DNA of 64,000 nucleotides from DATAUD01 sp036501665 (GTDB lineage Bacteria; Verrucomicrobiota; Verrucomicrobiia; Limisphaerales; Palsa-1400): contig DASXZW010000022.1 of NCBI GenBank assembly GCA_036501665.1, positions 1 through 64,000 on the forward strand. Reading direction: 5' to 3'. Below, piece after piece: positions 16,591 through 26,203 of this stretch (its first letter is position 1; the number at the start of each line of letters is the position of its first letter). The notes under the pieces were generated by a model. The model was not told the DNA's origin, searched no databases, and saw only the letters and a program-made list of their open reading frames with translations. Both the position numbers and the translations under genes were made by a program.

Positions 16591-17505
16591 ATGCGAAGCC
16601 TGAGACACGACTCCGGACGAGGGAGGGGATGTTTGCCGAACTCGAATCGGCAGTGGTCGAGCGCGTTTACTTTGATCGAATTATTGGTGGTAATCGCCAT
16701 CATCGCGATCCTTGCCTCGCTTCTTTTGCCCAGCCTGGCCAAGGCCAAGGAACAAGGCCGGCAAATCAACTGCCTGAGCAATCAGAAGCAATTGCAGCTT
16801 TGCTGGGAGCTGTACACGGACGATAACCACAACATTTTCCCTCCGAACGATGACATTACTTCGTTAGGGATCCAAGGCATCGATCCGAACAATAAAACTT
16901 CATGGTGTCAGGGTTGGCCGCTGACCGATACCAACACCGCTGGCATTCAGTCGGGCCTTCTGTTTCCCTACGACACTTCAGTTGGCATTTATCATTGCCC
17001 CTCAGACATGTCCCAAGCTCAGGACGCTTCCGGCAATCCTCTCCCCCTGGCCAGGACCCGCAGTTATAATATGAGCCAATCGGTGAATGGATTGGGTTTG
17101 TTGCCGAATCCAAATATGGTAGCCGCTGGTTACCCTGGCGGCGCTCCAGTGGATGTATTTCAGCCATGCTTTTCGACCATTGCCTCGATCACGAACCCAG
17201 CGCCTGCGAACCTTTTCGTGTTTATCGATGAAAACGAAGGCACCATTTATGATGCCCAGTTTGGATATCCGATGCCTAACAACGGCTACGGCGTTTGGTG
17301 GGACATGCCTTCAAATCGACATACCCAGGGCGCAAATCTCTCTTTTGCCGACGGACATGTGGAGCGCTGGAAATGGCAGTTCCCCATGGTTTATTTGTTG
17401 TTGCAAGGTGAGATCGGACAGACGGTTCCTCCAGCCCAAATGGCCGATTATACAAGAGTCGGCAACGCAATGAGAATCAAGCTTGTTGATGGGCAACCGG
17501 ATTAG
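16591..17505 (+). CDS. Type II secretion-like pseudopilin with C-terminal D-G-H motif
   Basis: A 304-aa pseudopilin. A basic leader of about 25 residues ends just before AFTLIELLVVIAIIAILASL, the prepilin-peptidase site and N-methylated helix. The body contains a cysteine pair and ends with NLSFADGHVERWKW, the H-X9-DG-type signature shared with the three other pseudopilins here. Such proteins are numerous in Verrucomicrobiota and Planctomycetota and are thought to sit at the envelope; their specific jobs are unknown. The start is supported by a perfect AGGAG three bases upstream. It is convergent with the ClpX-like gene. Confidence 0.9.
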   Translation: MRSLRHDSGRGRGCLPNSNRQWSSAFTLIELLVVIAIIAILASLLLPSLAKAKEQGRQINCLSNQKQLQLCWELYTDDNHNIFPPNDDITSLGIQGIDPNNKTSWCQGWPLTDTNTAGIQSGLLFPYDTSVGIYHCPSDMSQAQDASGNPLPLARTRSYNMSQSVNGLGLLPNPNMVAAGYPGGAPVDVFQPCFSTIASITNPAPANLFVFIDENEGTIYDAQFGYPMPNNGYGVWWDMPSNRHTQGANLSFADGHVERWKWQFPMVYLLLQGEIGQTVPPAQMADYTRVGNAMRIKLVDGQPD

Positions 17506-17523
17506 AACACTCTAAAGTTGCTG

Positions 17524-19068
17524 TTATACTGGTCGATAACTTTTCACCACCCAATCGCTGAGAATTTTGTCGGGCGTTTCAACAGAGTCCAAGTCAATTG
17601 TAAATTGCTTCTGCCCTGTATTCTGCCAGATCAATTTCAGGCCAAATTGATAATCCTTGAAACGCGCCGCGCAGAGGTCGCGCACCGGAACTGATTGCTC
17701 CAGCGCCATCGCCACAAGCCGGTCCGCGGCGGAGTCGGTAAAGGCGATTTCCAACTTGTATTGTTCGCGGAACCGAACCGCGTAGTCGTGGACCAATTGG
17801 CGGGCCACGCTGCGTTCCTCCTGTTCGTGTTCGGCCATGAGCTTTTTCAATTCGGTCGCGGGATCATCGACCAGTTCACGCGTCACCGCGAACCTCTTCA
17901 CGCGCGTGGAAGGCAGTTCGTATTTGAAATCCCGAAACACCCGTTCGCAAATCGTCATCAACCCTCGCGCGCCCGTCGATTCCTCGCCCGCCAGCTCGGC
18001 GATGCGCCGCAACCCATCGTCGCGAAACAGCACCTCGATCCCGTACGCGCTGAACGTCTGTTCGTATTGGCGGATAATGCTTCCCTCGGACGTTTTGAGA
18101 ATATTAAACAAATCCTCCACCTCCAACGGACGGCAGACAACGCGGACTGGCAGTCGCCCGATGAATTCAGGCTCGAAACCAAATTCGATGAAGTCCCGCG
18201 TTTGCGCCTGGTCCAATGCCGGCGATGAGTTTGCGCTTTTCGCGGCAGGAGTTGCGAAGCCGATGGATGCTTCTCGCAGCCGTTTGTTGACAATTTTTTC
18301 CAATCCCTCGAACGCCCCGCTGACAATAAATAAAATGTGCTTTGTGTTGATCGACGCAGCCGCCTTTTTTCCGCGTTGCGTCATGTCCATCATTGCCTGG
18401 ATTTGGCCGCCGATGTCGTTCTGTGATCGCGCCGGCACTTCGGTTTCTTCCATCAACTTCAACAGGTTGGTCTGCACGCCGCGCCCGCTGACGTCGCGAC
18501 CAGAGACATTGGAAGCTGCCGCAATCTTGTCGATTTCGTCGATGTAAATGATGCCGTACTGCGCGCGAGAAACGTCTCCATCAGCGCGTCGCACCAATTC
18601 GCGCACGAGGTCCTCAACGTCGCCGCCGACGTAGCCGGTTTCCGAAAATTTCGTCGCGTCCGCCTTCACAAATGGCACGCCGATAAGGTCGGCGGCATTG
18701 CGAATCAGGTAAGTTTTACCGACGCCAGTCGGGCCGAGCAAAATGACGTTTTGCTTCGCGTATTGTGCCTGGTCCTTGCCTTCAATCGCCAATCGCACGT
18801 GGTGATAATGATCGCAAAGGGCGACGCTCAAAACTTTCTTCGCCTCCTCCTGCTTGATTACGAAGCGGTCGAGGTAATCCTTCACGTCGCGAGGTTTTTT
18901 ATCGAAGGCAAAAAGTCCCTTTTCCGTCGGTTCATCGGGCGCTTCCGGCTCTCCCGCGAGGTCGCTTTTTTGCTGGGGCGTACCAACCATTTGCTGCTTT
19001 AGGAATTCTTGAAATTGCCGTTGGAATTCCTCGGGCGAGGGCGGCCCGTTAAAAAATCGCGAGTCCAT
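17524..19068 (-). CDS. ClpX-like AAA+ ATPase lacking the zinc-binding domain
   Basis: The 514-aa protein aligns with the ClpX motor: Walker A ILLGPTGVGKTYL (about 110-122), the pore region FSETGYVGGDVEDLVREL, Walker B IIYIDEIDKIAAASN (about 175-189) with SGRGVQTNLLKLMEETEV, sensor regions, and EFIGRLPVRVVCRPLEVEDL. The N-terminal C4 zinc domain of true ClpX is replaced by a glutamine-rich, acidic stretch (residues 1-55). An extra C-terminal part of about 100 residues (after SVARQLVHDYAVRF) is not standard. It could work with ClpP or alone as an unfoldase. It follows glgB by 43 bp on the same strand, perhaps in one operon. Confidence 0.82.
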   Translation of the reverse strand: MDSRFFNGPPSPEEFQRQFQEFLKQQMVGTPQQKSDLAGEPEAPDEPTEKGLFAFDKKPRDVKDYLDRFVIKQEEAKKVLSVALCDHYHHVRLAIEGKDQAQYAKQNVILLGPTGVGKTYLIRNAADLIGVPFVKADATKFSETGYVGGDVEDLVRELVRRADGDVSRAQYGIIYIDEIDKIAAASNVSGRDVSGRGVQTNLLKLMEETEVPARSQNDIGGQIQAMMDMTQRGKKAAASINTKHILFIVSGAFEGLEKIVNKRLREASIGFATPAAKSANSSPALDQAQTRDFIEFGFEPEFIGRLPVRVVCRPLEVEDLFNILKTSEGSIIRQYEQTFSAYGIEVLFRDDGLRRIAELAGEESTGARGLMTICERVFRDFKYELPSTRVKRFAVTRELVDDPATELKKLMAEHEQEERSVARQLVHDYAVRFREQYKLEIAFTDSAADRLVAMALEQSVPVRDLCAARFKDYQFGLKLIWQNTGQKQFTIDLDSVETPDKILSDWVVKSYRPV

Positions 19069-19111
19069 ATTTGATTGAACCTACGGCAGAGCCAAAAAAT
19101 CGCAATACGAG

Positions 19112-21316
19112 TTACTTCGCGGGTGGTTCGAGTCGAAACGCCATAACGCTCAACGGTGGCAGAGTAAACACGGCCGAGAACGGTTGCTGGTGCGCCTGGT
19201 AATTATCCGCGTGAACGCCGCCGTAATTCCCTTTGTTACTTCCGCCGTAATACGCTGAATCCGAATTGACCGCCTCCTGCCAAATTCCCCCTTGCGGCAA
19301 CCCGACTCGATAATTCTCCCGCAAGACCGGCGTCAAATTCATAATGACGGCGACGCGCCGGCTTCCGTCCCTGTTTTGGCGGATGAACGACAGGACGCTG
19401 TTGTCGGCGTCCTTGCAGTCGAGCCAGAAAAAGCCGGAGACGTCGTAATCCGCATCCCACAGCGCCGGTTCGCCTTGATAGAAACGATTCAAATCGCTCA
19501 CCAGCCGCTGGACACCGCGATGGTACGGCCCTTGTTCGAGCAACGGCCAATCCACATTCGCGTTCACATTCCACTCGGACGATTGGCCGATTTCACAACC
19601 CATCATGATCATTTGCTTGCCCGGAAAAAGCCATTGATACGCCAGCAGCGACCGCAGATTGGCGAAGCACTGCCAGTCGTCCCCAGGCATTTTGCCGATC
19701 AAGGACCCTTTCCCATGCACTATTTCGTCGTGCGACAGCGGCAGGATGAAATTCTCGTGGTAATGATAAAGCATCGCGAACGTCAGGTCGTTTTGGTGAA
19801 ATTTTCTGTGTATCGGTTCGCGGCTGAAATAGCCCAGCGTGTCGTGCATCCAGCCCATGTTCCATTTGAACGTGAAACCAAGGCCGCCGATGTAGGGAGG
19901 TCGCGTCACCTGCGGCCAAGCCGTCGATTCCTCAGCGATTGTCACCGCGCCAGCACATTCAGTTTGCACGACGTGATTGAAATGCTTAAGAAAATCGACC
20001 GCTTCGAGATTCTCGCGTCCGCCGAATTGATTTGGCAACCACTCTCCCGCTTTGCGTGAATAATCGAGGTAAAGCATCGAAGCCACGGCATCGACCCGCA
20101 ATCCGTCAATATGAAACAAGCGACACCAAAAAAGAGCGTTTGCGATGAGAAAATTGCGGACTTCGTGGCGGCCATAATTAAAAATGAGCGTCCCCCAATC
20201 CTGATGCGCGCCGCGTCGCGGGTCGTCATGCTCGTAAAGGGCAGTGCCGTCGAAACGCGCGAGCGCCCAATCGTCCCTCGGAAAATGCGCCGGGACCCAG
20301 TCAAGGAGAACTCCAATGCCGGCCTTGTGGAGTTGGTTGATGAGGTATTGAAAATCGTCCGGCGTCCCGAACCGGCTCGTCGGCGCGTAAAAGCCTGTCA
20401 CTTGATAGCCCCACGAAGGATAGAACGCATGTTCTGCCACCGGCATGAATTCCACATGCGTAAACCCCATGTTTTGCGCGTAAGCCGCCAGCGGCTCCGC
20501 GAGTTCCCGGTAGCTCAGCGATTCAAATTTGTTTTTCTTCATCCACGAGCCGAGATGCACCTCGTAAATGCTCATTGGACTGCGCAACGCATCTCGGCCT
20601 GCGCGGCGTTGCATCCAAGTGTCGTCGTGCCACTTGAATTTCGTATTGTCCCACACGATGGAAGCGGTCTTGGGGGCCTTCTCGAAAAAGAAGCCGTATG
20701 GGTCGGTCTTCAGTTTCAATTCGCCGCTCGCGGTTTTGACCTCGAACTTGTAATGCGCGCCTTCGCCAACGCCTGGAATGAAAATTTCCCAAACTCCCGA
20801 CGATCCCAGCGACCGCATCATGTGCCGACGACCGTCCCAGTCGTTGAATTCTCCGACAACGCTGATCCGTTGCGCCGAGGGAGCCCACACCGCAAAACTA
20901 GAGCCATGAACGCCGTCGATGGTGCGCAAGTGCGATCCCAGTTTTTCGTAAATGCGGCGTTCATCGCCCTGGCCAAAAAGATAAAGGTCGGTCTCGCCGA
21001 GAGTCGGAAGAAAGGAATACGCGTGGCGCTGTTGGACCTTTTTGCCATCGCCGAGGGTGATAATAATGTCGTAGGCGTAAATTTTGTTAGCCTTGGTCGT
21101 GCTCCCCTCGAAAAGCCCCGACCGCACCTGCTGAAGTTTGAATCGTGGCTGCTTTTTCTCGTGGACTGGGACGATTTCCACCTCGGTTGCTCCAGGCCAG
21201 AACACGCGCGCCACCAAACCCGATCCGTCGCCCAATTCGTGCATCCCCAGCAATTCATGAGGTGAACGGTGGCGCGTCTCGACAATGCTGTCGGCCTCTT
21301 GGTCGGTGAGAATCAT
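19112..21316 (-). CDS. glgB: 1,4-alpha-glucan branching enzyme (GH13)
   Basis: A 734-aa enzyme that makes alpha-1,6 branches in glycogen. It starts with the N1 and CBM48 domains (SPHELLGMHELGDGSGLVARVFWPGA, GVHGSSFAVWAPSAQRISVVGEFNDWDGR), then the catalytic barrel: FTHVEFMPVAEHAFYPSWGYQVTGFY, DGLRVDAVASMLYLDYSR (nucleophile Asp), TIAEESTAW (acid/base Glu) and LPLSHDEIVHGKGSL. The C-terminal beta domain ends FTLPPLSVMAFRLEPP. The ATG at 21316 (MILTDQEADSIV) is preferred over an upstream one at 21352. Glycogen phosphorylase is 34 kb away, so the pathway genes are not clustered in this window. Confidence 0.96.
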   Translation of the reverse strand: MILTDQEADSIVETRHRSPHELLGMHELGDGSGLVARVFWPGATEVEIVPVHEKKQPRFKLQQVRSGLFEGSTTKANKIYAYDIIITLGDGKKVQQRHAYSFLPTLGETDLYLFGQGDERRIYEKLGSHLRTIDGVHGSSFAVWAPSAQRISVVGEFNDWDGRRHMMRSLGSSGVWEIFIPGVGEGAHYKFEVKTASGELKLKTDPYGFFFEKAPKTASIVWDNTKFKWHDDTWMQRRAGRDALRSPMSIYEVHLGSWMKKNKFESLSYRELAEPLAAYAQNMGFTHVEFMPVAEHAFYPSWGYQVTGFYAPTSRFGTPDDFQYLINQLHKAGIGVLLDWVPAHFPRDDWALARFDGTALYEHDDPRRGAHQDWGTLIFNYGRHEVRNFLIANALFWCRLFHIDGLRVDAVASMLYLDYSRKAGEWLPNQFGGRENLEAVDFLKHFNHVVQTECAGAVTIAEESTAWPQVTRPPYIGGLGFTFKWNMGWMHDTLGYFSREPIHRKFHQNDLTFAMLYHYHENFILPLSHDEIVHGKGSLIGKMPGDDWQCFANLRSLLAYQWLFPGKQMIMMGCEIGQSSEWNVNANVDWPLLEQGPYHRGVQRLVSDLNRFYQGEPALWDADYDVSGFFWLDCKDADNSVLSFIRQNRDGSRRVAVIMNLTPVLRENYRVGLPQGGIWQEAVNSDSAYYGGSNKGNYGGVHADNYQAHQQPFSAVFTLPPLSVMAFRLEPPAK

Positions 21317-21406
21317 GCCTCGGCAACGTAACACGAAGAATCCGAAGGGCACACAGAAAAATAAGGGTTGAAAATTCCACCTTGAAATTTCAAATTCGTT
21401 TCTTCC

Positions 21407-22306
21407 GTGATGCGCCGTCTTTTTCTGGTGGCCGTGCTCTTCTGGTTTCTGCCCTTAGCGTGGGCGGCGCCGGTTCTTCGTGTTGCGACTTATAACGTCG
21501 AGAATTATCTCGATTCCGCAACTTCCACACGACGCGCCAAGTCCCAGGAATCCGAGGCGAGAGTGCGCGACAGTATTCTCGCGCTTCATCCCGACGTGAT
21601 CGCTTTGCAGGAAATGGGTTCCAGCAATGCGCTGCTTGAATTAGGAAAAAAACTAAAAGCCAGTGGCCTTGATCTGCCGTATTGGGACCAAGTTTCGGCT
21701 TATGACACGAACATTCACCTCAGCCTCCTGAGCCGGTATCCGATTGTTGCGCGCCGGGAGCACACCAACGAAACTTTCGTGCTTGATGGTCGCCGCATCG
21801 AAGTCAAACGCGGTTTCGAGGATTTGGATATTCAGGTCAATCCACGATTCGTCCTTACAATCATTGCGGCCCATCTTAAATCGCGCATTCCCACTCCGAC
21901 CGCTGACGAGGAAGAATGGCGTTATCAGGAAGCACAAATTTTGCGACGCGTGATCGACTCACGATTCGCTGAGGCCCCGGACTGCAACTTAGTCGTCCTT
22001 GGCGATTTTAATGATGTTCAGGATTCCAAACCTTTGAAAACGATTATGGGCCACGGCAAAACCCGATTATTCGACACCCGCCCCGCCGAACGAAATGGCG
22101 CGGCCCCCGCCGATGCGCGTCAAATTACCTGGACGCACTACTACGCCAAGGAAGACCTTTTCAGTCGCATTGATTACATTCTGACAAGTCACACGATGGA
22201 AAGTCGTTGGGTGAAATGGGAGTCCTACATTTTGTCTCGTCCAGATTGGGGCGTTGCATCAGACCACCGCCCGCTGGTGGCGGCATTCACCATTCCCGAT
22301 CAGTAA
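21407..22306 (+). CDS. Secreted endonuclease/exonuclease/phosphatase-family protein
   Basis: A 299-aa member of the EEP superfamily. A clear signal peptide (MMRRLFLVAVLFWFLPLAWA, cleaved before APVLR) precedes the catalytic core: VATYNVENYL, DVIALQEMGS (metal-binding Glu), NLVVLGDFNDVQDSKPL and the late DYILTSHTM and SDHRPLVAAF (catalytic Asp-His). These are the standard Mg-dependent phosphoesterase residues. The substrate may be DNA, RNA, phospholipid or an inositol phosphate; export suggests phosphate scavenging or nuclease activity outside the cytoplasm. It starts 90 bp from glgB in the opposite direction. Confidence 0.87.
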   Translation: MMRRLFLVAVLFWFLPLAWAAPVLRVATYNVENYLDSATSTRRAKSQESEARVRDSILALHPDVIALQEMGSSNALLELGKKLKASGLDLPYWDQVSAYDTNIHLSLLSRYPIVARREHTNETFVLDGRRIEVKRGFEDLDIQVNPRFVLTIIAAHLKSRIPTPTADEEEWRYQEAQILRRVIDSRFAEAPDCNLVVLGDFNDVQDSKPLKTIMGHGKTRLFDTRPAERNGAAPADARQITWTHYYAKEDLFSRIDYILTSHTMESRWVKWESYILSRPDWGVASDHRPLVAAFTIPDQ

Positions 22307-22436
22307 TTTCATCAGGCGAGATTTGGTTCGTTCGGAAGAACTTGAACTCAGGCCATCGCCAACGGTAAAGTTCGCAAACCCTTACAAAAGCTGAGAGACG
22401 CAGTGAACAAATTCAATCCAACATAAAAGGTTTATC

Positions 22437-25400
22437 GTGCGCAAATGTAACTGCTCCGGCCAGTGCGGCCCGCCTGCTTATTATACGCGGCGGGATTTTC
22501 TCGGTCTCATGGGAACGGGAACCGCCGCCGCCTTGCTGGCCGGAACCGAGTGGGCAAAAGCGGAACTGACTCCTGAGGATGTCCAAAAGCTGCGCCGGGA
22601 TTTGCAGGCCGCCGACAAACCGCGCCGCTACTCTTCTGAGGTTCATACGGATGCCCGGATGCACCTGGGCGGAATTGGCACTGGAAATTTTGAGATCGGT
22701 GTGGACGGCCAGTTTACGACTTGGCAACTCTTTAACACGCTTCGGGACGGGAATGTCCCGCTTCATTTTGCGGTGAAAGCCGGGAACGTCGCGAAATTGC
22801 TGCAAACGACCGGTGGGCCGGATTGGCCCCGCGTGAAAAAGATCGAAATGACGGGCGAGTATCCCGTGGCAAGACTTGAGTTTTTGGATTCTGAATTGCC
22901 CGTTCAGATTGATTTGACTGCGTTTAGTCCGTTTGCGCCGTTGGACGTTCGATTTTCTTCAATGCCAGTGGCCGTATTTACATTTCGCATCAAGAATCCA
23001 ACAGCACAGGCTCAGAATGTTTCCATCGCAGCGCTGATGCAGAATCCTGTCGGGTACGACGCTGCTGGGGACAATCAAAGCATTGAAAATCCCGCTTTCG
23101 GTTTTAACACAAACCACATTCTTCGCGAAAACCAAATCGGCGGCTTATTCATGCAGGCCGAGACTCTCGGCGAATCAAGTTTGGATCGGCCCGTGTTTCT
23201 GTACGCTTCTGAAAATCTCAAAGCGTTAAATTCGCCGCCAGCCGATAGGCCCGGCAATCTCAAGATTGAAATGCTCGGCACCAATGCCGTCCTGACGGAG
23301 AAAGTTTCCGACCCAACGCACACGATCATTTGGTTTGAGGAACCGAAGGCAGATCTGACCGAGCAAATTCTGACCGCCGCACGCGAAGCTGTCAAAAACG
23401 GCGCGACACTGATTTTCTCCGGGAAAACCATGCCACTTTTGGATGCTTACGGCGCATGGACGGGCGGCAAGAAACTGGAAACCAACGGCCAGCGCTCCGA
23501 TATTGTTTTTGAAGATTTTGAAGGCGGGTACGACAAATGGACGGTGGAGGGGAACGCTTTTGGCAACTCTCCTGCCGAGGGCACGCTGCCTAACCAACAA
23601 CCGGTTTCGGGGTATGTCGGCAAACGGCTCGTCAACAGTTACCTTCAAGGCGATGACAGCACGGGTCGTCTCATCAGCCAGCCTTTCACAATCGAACGCA
23701 AATTCATCCGGTTCAAAGTTGGGGGGGGACACTTCAAAAATACCCAGATCCGCCTTCTGGTGGACGACAAAGTTGTCCACTCAACATCAGGCAAAGATCG
23801 AGAACAACTCGAATCCGCATTTTGGGATGTCACCGCTTTCGAAGGGCGTCGGGCGCACATTGAAATTGTCGATCAGGAACGTGGCGGATGGGGACATATC
23901 AACGTAGATCAAATTGAGTTTTCTGATTTTTTGGGAAACCCGGCGATTCTCGCGGTGCTGGAAGAATTGCTTCCGGCGCATTTCAGTCGAGTGCTTCCTG
24001 CAAGCGGCGCTTCCGGTGGTCGGTTTGAGAATCTTGTATTGACTCCAGAAGCGACCCGGGAGACCAATCCGTTTGCGGGGGAATTGATAGCCCGCGCTCT
24101 CGGCAAAGGAAAAGTGATCATCGCCACTAATCCGATTCTGGAGCCAACCAATGCCGGTTTGAGCAATCAACGCCAGCTCGCCTACGCATTCCTTTGCAGA
24201 CTTGTCGGCGCAAGCTACACCGGCGGCGACGGGCGACACCATTTTCAGGCTGAGGGAAACGGCAGCCTGGCTTTGGCCACGATAGGCTCTTCGACAACCG
24301 TCCTGAATTCATTTGAAGATTGGGCCACCGCCTGGAACCAGTTTAGCGCACAAGGAAAATTTACTCCATTGGCAGAAGCCTCCGACAGTCTTCCGACAAA
24401 AGTCGGGCGAACGATCAACGGCGCAGTGGCGAATTCAGTCAGCGTTCCTGCGGGTGGAACCGTTGAAGTGCCGTTTATCCTCGCCTGGCATTATCCGAAT
24501 AAGTATGCCCAGAACCAGAGCCACATCGGTTGTCATTACACGACGGTCTGGACGGATGCCAAAGCCGCGTTGCGCGAAGCCGCCGCCAATTTAGGAACTC
24601 TGCGCGAGCGAACCGAAAAATTCCGCGCGAACTTTTACGACAGCACACTTCCCTACTGGCTTTTGGACTGCGTCACGGCAAACGCCGGAATTCTCCGCCA
24701 TATCGGCGTGGTTTTCAGGATTGCGAATGGCGATGTTTATGGCTGGGAAGGCTCCAACGGCTGTTGCGATCCGACCTGCACCCACGTTTGGGGTTATGAA
24801 CAGAGTTTGGCGCATCTTTTTCCCGAATTGGAGAAGGACATGCGGCGCATCGACTTCAAACATCAGCAGGGCGACGATGGCGGTGTCAACAATCGCACCG
24901 CAGTGCCTTCTCCTCCGCATCCAACGGGCGAGCATCCCTTTTCCGACGGACACGCCAGTTGCATTCTCAAGGCATATCGAGAGGCGCTGAATCATCCGGA
25001 CGAGTCGTTTTTCAAAGAGTATTGGCCGCATGTGAATCGCGCGGTGGATTATTTGATTGCCCGCGATGCGGCGGCATCCGGCGGTCAAGCCAGCGGGGTT
25101 TTGCAGGACGACCAATGGAATACCTACGATGAAGCCTTGCACGGCGTCACCTCTTTTATCAGCGGATATTATCTGGCCGCGCTTCGGGCTGGGGAAGCCT
25201 GGGCCCGGCGCGTTGGCGAAACATCCGCCGCGGAACGATTTCATGCCGTGTTTGAGCTGGGTCAGAGCAAGCTAATCAGCCTTTGCTGGAACGGCGAATA
25301 TTTTCAACAGAATTTGCCAGATTACCTCACTCGGCATGGCGAAGTTGGCCCAGGCTGCATGTCAGATCAATTGATCGGGCAGTGGTGGGCGCATCAGTTG

Positions 25401-26144
25401 GGTCTCGGCTACATTTTGCCCAAAGACAAAGTCGTTCAAGCGCTTCAATCGGTATTCAAGTATAATTTCAAGGCCGATCTCACCGGTTGGAAACATAGTC
25501 CGCGCGCTTTCGCAGGCGACAAAGACAAAGGTTTGATCATTTGCACGTGGCCAAAAGGAGGACGGCCAAATCACGTTATGCTTTACTCCGACGAAGTTTG
25601 GACGGGGATCGAATACCAAGTTGCCGCGCACATGATGTTCGAGGGAATGGTGCAGGAAGGACTGCTCATCGCCAAAGGAGCCCGCGACCGGTACGACGGC
25701 ATTCCGCGCGCGCCAATTCTTCGCAATCCCTGGAATGAAATCGAATGCGGCGGGCATTATGCGCGGGCGATGTCCTCATGGTCGATGCTGCTGGCGCTCT
25801 CGGGTTGGGAATACGACGGGCCGGCTGCAAAATTAAAATTCACGCCGTGCCGTCACAACGTTGGACCTTTTAGAAGTCTCTTCACGGGTCCTGAAGGCTG
25901 GGGCAGTTTGAGTCAATCGAGTCGCGGCGAAAGTGAGAGCCGCGAAATTCGCGTTGTCGAAGGAAAGTTAAATGTTTCGGAAATAACCCTCAATTGTAGC
26001 GGCGTTCCCAAAAAGATTCGGGCCAGGAAGGGCGGTCACACTGCCGATTGCCATTTTACAGCCCGTGACGGAGTCGCTGTTGTCACTTTCGAGAAGCCGA
26101 TGACTTTGAAAGCCGGAGAAAGCCTAGAGGTTCGGTTGGGTTAG
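22437..26144 (+). CDS. Tat-exported GH116-like glycosidase (GBA2/DUF608 family)
   Basis: A 1235-aa protein starting at a GTG. A cysteine-rich start and a twin-arginine signal (TRRDFLGLMGTGTAAALLAG) are followed by the GBA2-type N-terminal beta domain (about 60-300, MHLGGIGTGNFEIGVDGQFTTW). An insert of about 300 residues contains a beta-sandwich like those in GH32 enzymes (FEDFEGGYDKWTVEG ... NVDQIEFSD, about 358-490). The (alpha/alpha)6 catalytic part (about 730-1130) has VYGWEGSNGCCDPTCTHVWG and QDDQWNTYDEALHGVTSF. GH116 enzymes are beta-glucosidases, beta-xylosidases or glucosylceramidases. It heads a carbohydrate locus, so a plant or microbial glycan substrate is likely. Confidence 0.85.
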   Translation: MRKCNCSGQCGPPAYYTRRDFLGLMGTGTAAALLAGTEWAKAELTPEDVQKLRRDLQAADKPRRYSSEVHTDARMHLGGIGTGNFEIGVDGQFTTWQLFNTLRDGNVPLHFAVKAGNVAKLLQTTGGPDWPRVKKIEMTGEYPVARLEFLDSELPVQIDLTAFSPFAPLDVRFSSMPVAVFTFRIKNPTAQAQNVSIAALMQNPVGYDAAGDNQSIENPAFGFNTNHILRENQIGGLFMQAETLGESSLDRPVFLYASENLKALNSPPADRPGNLKIEMLGTNAVLTEKVSDPTHTIIWFEEPKADLTEQILTAAREAVKNGATLIFSGKTMPLLDAYGAWTGGKKLETNGQRSDIVFEDFEGGYDKWTVEGNAFGNSPAEGTLPNQQPVSGYVGKRLVNSYLQGDDSTGRLISQPFTIERKFIRFKVGGGHFKNTQIRLLVDDKVVHSTSGKDREQLESAFWDVTAFEGRRAHIEIVDQERGGWGHINVDQIEFSDFLGNPAILAVLEELLPAHFSRVLPASGASGGRFENLVLTPEATRETNPFAGELIARALGKGKVIIATNPILEPTNAGLSNQRQLAYAFLCRLVGASYTGGDGRHHFQAEGNGSLALATIGSSTTVLNSFEDWATAWNQFSAQGKFTPLAEASDSLPTKVGRTINGAVANSVSVPAGGTVEVPFILAWHYPNKYAQNQSHIGCHYTTVWTDAKAALREAAANLGTLRERTEKFRANFYDSTLPYWLLDCVTANAGILRHIGVVFRIANGDVYGWEGSNGCCDPTCTHVWGYEQSLAHLFPELEKDMRRIDFKHQQGDDGGVNNRTAVPSPPHPTGEHPFSDGHASCILKAYREALNHPDESFFKEYWPHVNRAVDYLIARDAAASGGQASGVLQDDQWNTYDEALHGVTSFISGYYLAALRAGEAWARRVGETSAAERFHAVFELGQSKLISLCWNGEYFQQNLPDYLTRHGEVGPGCMSDQLIGQWWAHQLGLGYILPKDKVVQALQSVFKYNFKADLTGWKHSPRAFAGDKDKGLIICTWPKGGRPNHVMLYSDEVWTGIEYQVAAHMMFEGMVQEGLLIAKGARDRYDGIPRAPILRNPWNEIECGGHYARAMSSWSMLLALSGWEYDGPAAKLKFTPCRHNVGPFRSLFTGPEGWGSLSQSSRGESESREIRVVEGKLNVSEITLNCSGVPKKIRARKGGHTADCHFTARDGVAVVTFEKPMTLKAGESLEVRLG

Positions 26145-26203
26145 GTGAATTTGCCAGCAAGCCTTTGCGGCGGTTAGTCAATAAATGTTTCTGTTTGAGA
26201 ATA

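Noticed and set aside
20111..21265. 384-aa plus-strand frame opposite glgB
   Set aside because: It is the antisense shadow of a well-supported branching-enzyme gene, with arginine- and histidine-rich composition typical of shadows.
22307..22436. Possible riboswitch before the GH116 gene
   Set aside because: A CTGAGA-like string is present, but the other conserved thiamine-riboswitch parts are missing.
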